From Candidatus Omnitrophota bacterium (GTDB taxonomy: Bacteria > Omnitrophota > Gorgyraeia > Aquiviventales > Aquiviventaceae): a stretch of 9,104 nucleotides of DNA. The notes beneath the pieces are model-generated. The model saw nothing but the letters and a program-made list of their open reading frames with translations. It was not told where the DNA came from and did no database searches. This document shows positions 1-4,281 of the stretch, one piece after another. The translations under genes and the position numbers were made by a program. How positions within the stretch are numbered: the first letter of the stretch is position 1; each line of letters starts with the position of its first letter. Location: NCBI GenBank assembly GCA_016206675.1, contig JACQRD010000070.1:1-9104 (forward strand). The letters are read 5' to 3'.

Positions 1-353
1 CCCCCGTCCCCCGACATTCGTTGCGTTTGGCATTCGAAACGCTGGTGTTGTTATTGGCGCCGTTTGCGCCGCATCTGGGCGAGGAGCTCTGGGAGCGCCT
101 GGGCCATCAGGAGAGCCTGACGCGCCATCCCTGGCCGGCCTTTGACCTGGCGGCCCTGGAGCAGTCGGAGGTGCAGATGGTGGTGCAGGTTAACGGCAAG
201 GTCCGCTCCCGCATCACCGTCCCGTCGCAGGCCAGCGAGCGCCAGCTGCGCGAGCTGGTGCTGGCGGATGCGCAGGTGAAGAAATTCATCGACGGCCAAC
301 CGATCAAGCAATTTATTGTCGTGCCGAAACGGCTCGTCAATATTGTGATTTGA
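1..353 (+). CDS. leuS: Leucyl-tRNA synthetase, C-terminal part (5' truncated by window edge)
   Basis: This is the last ~117 codons of a class I aminoacyl-tRNA synthetase that charges tRNA-Leu in the cytoplasm. The frame is open from position 3 to the TGA at 351-353. Two blocks identify it: the end of the anticodon-binding helical domain (LLLAPFAPHLGEELWERLG, about 34-120) and the LeuRS C-terminal domain, with VQVNGKVRSRITVP near 187-225 and the closing PIKQFIVVPKRLVNIVI, which is typical of bacterial LeuRS ends. The C-terminal domain contacts the elbow of tRNA-Leu. The end looks intact; the catalytic domain lies outside the window. A TTG at 21 is an internal codon, not a start. A repeat-rich 45-nt spacer separates it from the comEA-like gene. 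Confidence 0.95.
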   Translation, partial: PVPRHSLRLAFETLVLLLAPFAPHLGEELWERLGHQESLTRHPWPAFDLAALEQSEVQMVVQVNGKVRSRITVPSQASERQLRELVLADAQVKKFIDGQPIKQFIVVPKRLVNIVI

Positions 354-364
354 TCGGAGCCGTC

Positions 365-387
365 AGCACACAGTCCTCAGCCCACAG
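365..387. repeat. Degenerate heptamer tandem repeat between leuS and comEA
   Basis: Three adjacent 7-mers start with AG: AGCACAC (365-371), AGTCCTC (372-378), AGCCCAC (379-385), then AG. The same heptamer type recurs at 762-796 and, as two inverted arms, at 1216-1304. Here there is only one arm and it is diverged. It lies just upstream of the comEA start, so it is probably in the 5' untranslated or intercistronic RNA. No function can be read from it. Confidence 0.6.
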
Positions 388-398
388 TGGGGGAAGAT

Positions 399-797
399 AT
401 GTGGTTAACGGAAAGTGAGCGGGGAGCGTTGACGGTAGTCGGCGCGCTGTTGCTGGTCGGCTTGGGGCTGCGGTGGCTGCAGTCTCAGCGGCCGCCGCTG
501 CGGGTCGTTGAGGCTTCGGCCATGCCGCTGCCGGTGTCGGCTTGGGATGCGCGCCTTCAGGCGGCACGCCAAGTTGACGTGAACACGTCGGATGTAGCAG
601 AATTGGAGCGCCTTCCAGGGGTGGGGCCGGCGCTGGCGGCGCGCATCGTCGCCGACCGAAGCGCCCATGGGCCGTTTGCGTCGCCGGAGGAGTTGACCCG
701 CGTGCCCGGCATTGGTCCTACGTTATACCAAGCGCTGAAAGATTACGTGGTGACCAGCGGTAGCACACAGCAATCAGCACACAGCACACAGCCATAA
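399..797 (+). CDS. comEA: ComEA-like helix-hairpin-helix DNA-binding protein, membrane anchored
   Basis: A 132-residue protein with one N-terminal membrane segment (about residues 10-24, ALTVVGALLLVGLGL), a proline-containing linker, and a tandem helix-hairpin-helix domain (residues ~59-117). The first hairpin is LERLPGVGPALAARIV (69-84) and the second is RVPGIGPTLYQAL (101-113), the ComEA family layout. In transformable bacteria ComEA binds incoming double-stranded DNA outside the inner membrane and passes it to ComEC, which is encoded 3.5 kb downstream here. I chose ATG 399 because of the purine-rich GGGGGAAG at 389-396, although the spacing is short. A GTG at 387 in the same frame adds four residues but abuts the repeat and has no ribosome site. 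The last ~12 residues (SGSTQQSAHSTQP) are translated from a heptamer repeat and are probably not part of the fold. Family is confident; competence itself is inferred. Confidence 0.87.
   Translation: MWLTESERGALTVVGALLLVGLGLRWLQSQRPPLRVVEASAMPLPVSAWDARLQAARQVDVNTSDVAELERLPGVGPALAARIVADRSAHGPFASPEELTRVPGIGPTLYQALKDYVVTSGSTQQSAHSTQP
762..796. repeat. Heptamer tandem repeat forming the 3' end of comEA
   Basis: Five consecutive 7-mers: AGCACAC, AGCAATC, AGCACAC, AGCACAC and a diverged AGCCATA that contains the start of the TAA stop. The repeat is translated as a Ser/Thr/Gln/His-rich tail of the comEA product and supplies its stop codon. It belongs to the same family as 365-387 and 1216-1304. Confidence 0.75.
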
Positions 798-815
798 GGG
801 CGCGACAGATACCAG

Positions 816-1217
816 ATGCAACGGACAATCACGGTGCTTGGGGACATCAAGGATTTGAGCGAGCTGCTGCAGGGGGCTAGCCTCGATCAGGTGAAACTGT
901 CACCCGGCGGGGGGCGGCTGCGCCTTGAACTGGAGTTGACGCGGGCCTGCCCGGAGCTTCAACCGGCCGGACGGGGCGGATTCGGGTTCGGGAGGCAGGT
1001 GCCGCAAGTCAAGAGCCGTCTTGCACTCGGCCAGATCCGCGAGGCCAGCGTGCAGCGGCTGGATGACGGGTCACCCGGCCGCCTGTCGCTGCTGGCCTGC
1101 GACGCGGTGTCGGGGGGCTATGTGCTGTCGGTGACGTCGCACGACGGCCTCAAGCTGGCCTTGACGCTAGATCAATTGGACGGCGATTTTCGCGATGTCG
1201 GCAAACCGCTTGTTTAG
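816..1217 (+). CDS. Hypothetical protein, 133 aa, predicted beta-rich
   Basis: I do not recognise this family. The product has no signal peptide, membrane segment or cysteine cluster and is probably cytoplasmic. It alternates short hydrophobic and charged stretches typical of beta strands (RTITVLGDI at 2-10, RLRLELELT about 34-42, KLALTLDQLDGDF near the end), with a Gly/Arg-rich central loop (GRGGFGFGR about 52-60). The start is ATG 816, 18 nt after the comEA stop; there is no clear Shine-Dalgarno (AAGGG at 796-800 is too far away), so translation may be coupled to comEA. The TAG stop (1215-1217) overlaps the first heptamer of the 1216-1304 repeat hairpin. Codon usage and GC resemble the neighbours, which supports a real gene. 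Confidence 0.7.
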   Translation: MQRTITVLGDIKDLSELLQGASLDQVKLSPGGGRLRLELELTRACPELQPAGRGGFGFGRQVPQVKSRLALGQIREASVQRLDDGSPGRLSLLACDAVSGGYVLSVTSHDGLKLALTLDQLDGDFRDVGKPLV

Positions 1218-1304
1218 CAGTCAGCAATCAGCATACAGCAGACAGTTGAGAACGTGGCTGACTGACAGTTCTTGCTGTGTGCTGTCTGCTGTGTGCTGTT
1301 TGCT
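1216..1304. repeat. Inverted pair of heptamer tandem repeats (long hairpin) before tatA
   Basis: The left arm holds four 7-mers (AGCAGTC, AGCAATC, AGCATAC, AGCAGAC; 1216-1243). The right arm holds the complementary type (GCTGTGT, GCTGTCT, GCTGTGT, GCTGTTT; 1274-1301). Best pairing is 1223-1245 with 1282-1304: 23 positions with 21 Watson-Crick pairs, one G-T wobble and one mismatch. Inside, GAGAAC (1248-1253) can also pair with GTTCTT (1268-1273). The element begins within the stop codon of the upstream gene and ends one base before the tatA ribosome site (AGAGGA, 1305-1310), so nearly the whole intergenic space is repeat. It has no T-run and is not a classical terminator. Confidence 0.85.
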
Positions 1305-1319
1305 AGAGGATCGCTCTTG

Positions 1320-1469
1320 ATGGGTAATCTAGGTCTTTCAGAGATCGTGGTGATCGGGATCATCGCGCTGCTCGTGATTGGGCCGAAGCGGCTGCCCGAG
1401 GTAGCCCGCGGGTTGGGCGAGGCCGTCCGCGCCTTCCAAGACGCCATGAAGGGGTCGTCGAAACCTTAA
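1320..1469 (+). CDS. tatA: TatA-family twin-arginine translocase subunit (49 aa)
   Basis: TatA/TatE proteins form the inner-membrane pore that exports folded proteins bearing twin-arginine signals. The sequence shows the standard plan: a short N-terminal transmembrane helix (about residues 4-20, LGLSEIVVIGIIALLVIG), the GPKRLPE hinge (20-26) and an amphipathic helix (ARGLGEAVRAFQDAMKG, 28-44). Glu at position 8 sits where many TatA proteins carry a polar residue in the helix. ATG 1320 is chosen because AGAGGA at 1305-1310 lies 9 nt upstream; an earlier in-frame TTG-type start at 1272 lies in the repeat and would put a junk leader before the helix. At 49 residues it is shorter than most TatA proteins and lacks the variable charged tail. 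No tatC is in the window. Confidence 0.88.
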   Translation: MGNLGLSEIVVIGIIALLVIGPKRLPEVARGLGEAVRAFQDAMKGSSKP

Positions 1470-1471
1470 GC

Positions 1472-1750
1472 ATGGACGTTGCGGTCCGCCAGCAGTTGGC
1501 CGCCGCCGCGCAGGATGTGCGGCTGCGGGAAATTCTGGCCTTCCTCTATCGCGACCATCCGCAGGGCGCCTCCTTTGAAGGCCTGAAAGAGATGCTCTTT
1601 CTGCATGAGGATTTCAAGGAAGACCAGCTGCAGCAGTTGGCTGGCGACAACATCCTGGTGGTCGCCGATGGGCGCTATAAGATTTCCCCAGCCGCGCGGC
1701 AAGTGCTCGACCGTGATCCCGTCATTCTGATGGACGAATTCCTCCGTTAA
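1472..1750 (+). CDS. Small hypothetical protein, possible winged-helix fold (92 aa)
   Basis: Not recognised as a named family. The product is soluble, with an Ala/Gln/Arg-rich N-terminal helix (1-20), then a pattern resembling a winged helix: FLYRDHPQGASFEGLKEMLFL (24-44), a helix EDQLQQLAGDN (50-60), a hairpin-like ILVVADGRYKIS (61-72) and a final AARQVLDRDP helix (74-83). The GRYKIS-PAAR section resembles the wing and tail of small DNA-binding regulators, but that is pattern reading, not a match. ATG 1472 lies two bases after the tatA TAA, so the two are probably one transcript and translationally coupled; AAGGGG at 1449-1454 is the only weak ribosome site. The octamer hairpin follows at once. 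Confidence 0.72.
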   Translation: MDVAVRQQLAAAAQDVRLREILAFLYRDHPQGASFEGLKEMLFLHEDFKEDQLQQLAGDNILVVADGRYKISPAARQVLDRDPVILMDEFLR

Positions 1751-1754
1751 AAGC

Positions 1755-1835
1755 CGTGAATGCGTTGATGCGTCGATGCGTGAATGCGTGGTCCAACCTG
1801 ACACATTCACGCATTCACTCATTCACGCATTCACG
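1755..1835. repeat. Inverted pair of octamer tandem repeats (34-bp imperfect hairpin) before the helicase gene
   Basis: The left arm is CG plus four 8-mers: TGAATGCG, TTGATGCG, TCGATGCG, TGAATGCG (1757-1788). The right arm is CACATTCA, CGCATTCA, CTCATTCA, CGCATTCA (1802-1833) plus CG. Folding 1755-1788 on 1802-1835 gives 28 Watson-Crick pairs of 34 around a 13-nt loop (1789-1801). It fills the gap between the winged-helix-like gene and the helicase, and the stem ends 6 nt before the helicase ATG. There is no T-run, so a terminator role is unlikely. The unit length differs from the 7-nt family upstream, but the architecture is the same. Confidence 0.87.
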
Positions 1836-1841
1836 TTTCAT

Positions 1842-3869
1842 ATGACACGGACGTTTACAATCTCTCAGCCAGGCGGCGGGCGCATTGCGCTCGATCTCGC
1901 GCATGAGCTCAACGACGCCCAGCGGGCGGCGGTCACCTGCGGCGAGGGGCCCAAGCTGGTCATCGCCGGGGCCGGCTCCGGCAAGACCCGCACGATCACC
2001 TACCGCGTCGCCTTCCTGATTGCGCGCGGCGTTCCTCCGTCGCAGATTCTGCTGGCGACCTTCACCAACAAAGCCGCCCGCGAGATGCTCAGCCGCGTCG
2101 AAGCCTTAACCGGCAGCGACGCCGGCGGGCTGTGGGGTGGGACCTTCCACGCGCTGGGCAACCGGCTGCTGCGGCAGTTCGCCCCGAAGGTCGGGCTGCA
2201 GTCGAACTATTCGATCCTGGATGACGAGGATCAGCGGGACCTGGTCAAGCTGTGCGTCGGCGAGGCCGGGGTCAAAGTGGAGCAGAAGCGCTTTCCGGCC
2301 CCCGCGCTGATCCAGGAGCTGATCAGCATGGCCTTCAACACCGACCGCGCGCTTGCCGATGTGGTGGAGGAGCGCGCCCCGCATTTCGCCCTCTGGATCG
2401 AGGAGCTGCAGCGGGTGGGGGCCCGCTACGAGGCGAAGAAGCGCGCCGCCAACGCCGTGGATTACGACGATCTGCTGCGCTTTTGGCTGAAGCTGCTGCA
2501 GGAGCACGACGATCTTGCCCGGCAGCTGAGCGCGCAGCTGCGCCATCTGCTCGTCGACGAGTATCAGGATACGAACATCCTCCAGGCGCGGATCATCGAG
2601 CGCTTGGCCGAGCACAACGGCCGCAACCTGATGGTGGTAGGAGACGACGCTCAGAGCATTTACAAATTCAGGGGGGCCAATTACGACAACATCCTGAAGT
2701 TCCCCGAGCGCAACCCCGGCACCGAGATCTTCAAGCTGGAGGTCAACTACCGCTCCACGCCGGAGATCCTGGAATTCACCAACGCTAGCATCCTGCAGAA
2801 CCAAGCGCAGTTTCGCAAAACCCTCACCGCGCAGCGGCCGCGCGGCAGCCTGCCGGTGGTGCTGCCGGTGGGCGACGCCTACCAGGAGGCGGCCTTCGTG
2901 GCGGAGCGCATCCTGCAGCTGCGGGATGAGGGGTTGGCCCTGGCGGAGATGGCCGTGCTCTACCGCGCCCACGCCCATTCGAGCATCCTGCAGGCGGAGC
3001 TGATCAAGCGGCACATCCCGTATGAGGTGCGCTCGGGCGTGCGTTTCTTCGAGCAGGCCCACGTCAAGGACGTCGTCGCGCATTTGAAGGTGCTCGACAA
3101 CCCCTTCGATGAGATCGCCTGGCGGCGGCTGTGGATGATGCTGCCGCGCATCGGCTCTGCGACCGCCGCGAAGCTCTGGGAGCGCATTGCGCGCACCCCG
3201 AATCCGTGCGCGGCCGCCCTCGCCCCGGAGGTGTGCGCCGGCCTGCCGCCGGCGGCGCAGCCGGCCTTCCGGCGGTTTCAGCAGGATCTGCGCGCGCTGC
3301 GCGCGGCGGCGGATGATCGCGACCCGGCCCAGGTGGTGGCCGCGGTGATGGACACTGCCTATCCGGAGTATCTGCGGGCCAAGTACGACGGGGCGGCCTC
3401 GCGCCTTGAGGACATCCAGCAGCTGGCCGTCTTCGCCAAGCCGTACCGCACGCTCAACGGGCTGCTCTCGGAGCTCGTACTGCTCGGCGAGCTCTACGGC
3501 CAGGAGGTCACCGGCGCAGGCTCGCGCGATACCGAGCAGCTCGTACTCAGCTCCATTCATCAAGCGAAGGGGCTCGAATGGAAGGTGGTGTTCGTCATCC
3601 GGATGAGCGAGGGCTCCTTTCCCTCCGAAGCGGCGCTGCGGGAGGAGAGCGGCGAAGAGGAGGAGCGGCGCATTTTTTACGTCGCGACCACGCGGGCGAA
3701 GGATGAGCTGTACATCACCCATCCCCTGATGGACTTCAGCCTGCGCGGGGGTGGTACGCTCATGCTGCAGCCGTCGCGGTTTCTGCGGGAAATCCGCTTT
3801 ACGCTCTACGAACAGGGCCAGCTGGAGTGGCCAGCGTCGACGCCGGCGTGGGACGATGGAAGAGCGTAG
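1842..3869 (+). CDS. UvrD/PcrA/Rep-type superfamily 1A DNA helicase (675 aa)
   Basis: An ATP-driven 3'-to-5' DNA helicase of the type used in nucleotide-excision and mismatch repair and fork clearance. All SF1A motifs are present in order: Q motif LNDAQRAAV (23-31), Walker A GAGSGKT (43-49), Ia ATFTNKAAREM (72-82), Ib GTFHALG (100-106), Walker B VDEYQDTN (238-245), III VVGDDAQSIYKFRGA (265-279), IV NYRST (302-306), V SIHQAKGLEW (571-580), VI EEERRIFYVATTRAKDEL (606-623). The HQAKGLEW form of motif V differs from the HASKGLEF of E. coli UvrD, and there is no long C-terminal Tudor-type extension, so exact orthology (uvrD or pcrA) is left open. ATG 1842 is chosen; an in-frame ATG at 1776 would translate the octamer repeat. 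No Shine-Dalgarno is visible. The 3' end overlaps the PilZ gene by 14 nt. Confidence 0.95.
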   Translation: MTRTFTISQPGGGRIALDLAHELNDAQRAAVTCGEGPKLVIAGAGSGKTRTITYRVAFLIARGVPPSQILLATFTNKAAREMLSRVEALTGSDAGGLWGGTFHALGNRLLRQFAPKVGLQSNYSILDDEDQRDLVKLCVGEAGVKVEQKRFPAPALIQELISMAFNTDRALADVVEERAPHFALWIEELQRVGARYEAKKRAANAVDYDDLLRFWLKLLQEHDDLARQLSAQLRHLLVDEYQDTNILQARIIERLAEHNGRNLMVVGDDAQSIYKFRGANYDNILKFPERNPGTEIFKLEVNYRSTPEILEFTNASILQNQAQFRKTLTAQRPRGSLPVVLPVGDAYQEAAFVAERILQLRDEGLALAEMAVLYRAHAHSSILQAELIKRHIPYEVRSGVRFFEQAHVKDVVAHLKVLDNPFDEIAWRRLWMMLPRIGSATAAKLWERIARTPNPCAAALAPEVCAGLPPAAQPAFRRFQQDLRALRAAADDRDPAQVVAAVMDTAYPEYLRAKYDGAASRLEDIQQLAVFAKPYRTLNGLLSELVLLGELYGQEVTGAGSRDTEQLVLSSIHQAKGLEWKVVFVIRMSEGSFPSEAALREESGEEEERRIFYVATTRAKDELYITHPLMDFSLRGGGTLMLQPSRFLREIRFTLYEQGQLEWPASTPAWDDGRA

Positions 3870-4221
3870 GCAGTTCGTGCGGCTCGATACGCGGTTGGAG
3901 GTTACGTTCAGCGTCCTTCCCTCCGGAGCGCCCCAACAGGCCATGACGAGGGACATCAGCGGCGGCGGCATCTGTCTCTTCGCCGACCGCGAGCTGGCAG
4001 CCGGCACCCGGCTGCAGGTGACGATGAAGCTGCCGGATCGAGAGCCGCCCGTCCATTTCACCGCGGAGGTGGTCTGGAGCGAGGCGTACGAAACGATCGG
4101 CCGCGCGCAGCGCACGCGGGCCATCGAGGTCGGCGTGCGCTTCGTGGAGATCGCGCCTCAGGATCAGGAGGCCGTCATGCGCCACGTGATCCTGACCATG
4201 AAGCCGCCCAGTAGTCGATAG
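3856..4221 (+). CDS. PilZ-domain protein, likely cyclic-di-GMP receptor (121 aa)
   Basis: PilZ domains bind the second messenger cyclic di-GMP and transmit it to motility, pilus or exopolysaccharide machinery. Both ligand-contacting motifs are visible: the arginine motif RQFVR (R5 and R9, RxxxR) and DISGGG (D33, S35, G38; DxSxxG), followed by a beta-barrel pattern (GTRLQVTMKLP, 50-60; HFTAEVVWSEAY, 67-78; AIEVGVRFVEI, 89-99). It is a single-domain protein with no membrane segment. The start at ATG 3856 fits the motif spacing (ERRQFVRLD is the usual N-terminal opening) and overlaps the end of the helicase gene by 14 nt, implying coupled translation. A terminator follows. Its partner cannot be told from sequence; nearness to comEC makes a type IV pilus or DNA-uptake link possible. 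Confidence 0.9.
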   Translation: MEERRQFVRLDTRLEVTFSVLPSGAPQQAMTRDISGGGICLFADRELAAGTRLQVTMKLPDREPPVHFTAEVVWSEAYETIGRAQRTRAIEVGVRFVEIAPQDQEAVMRHVILTMKPPSSR

Positions 4222-4238
4222 CTCAGCTTTACAATTTC

Positions 4239-4277
4239 ATACGCAGGAGAGAGACGCTCTCTTCTGCGTATTTTTTT
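4239..4277 (+). terminator. Strong rho-independent terminator between PilZ gene and comEC
   Basis: A 15-bp stem pairs 4239-4253 with 4257-4271 (14 Watson-Crick pairs and one G-T at 4247/4263), with a 3-nt loop ACG (4254-4256) and an uninterrupted run of seven T (4271-4277). It lies 17 nt after the PilZ stop and should end the upstream transcript. It finishes only 4 nt before the comEC ATG, so it also occupies the whole comEC leader. Confidence 0.93.
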
Positions 4278-4281
4278 CGCC

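Noticed and set aside
365..796. The heptamer arrays as a CRISPR array.
   Set aside because: The units are 7 nt and contiguous with no spacers, and no cas gene is in the window.
1776..1841. A 22-residue N-terminal extension of the helicase starting at ATG 1776.
   Set aside because: It would be translated wholly from the octamer hairpin, and no helicase motif needs it.
2106..4124. A 672-codon open frame on the minus strand opposite the helicase gene.
   Set aside because: It mirrors the GC-rich helicase and PilZ genes; its translation is low-complexity, rich in Arg, Gln and Leu, with no recognisable motifs. Long antisense frames are expected at this GC content.
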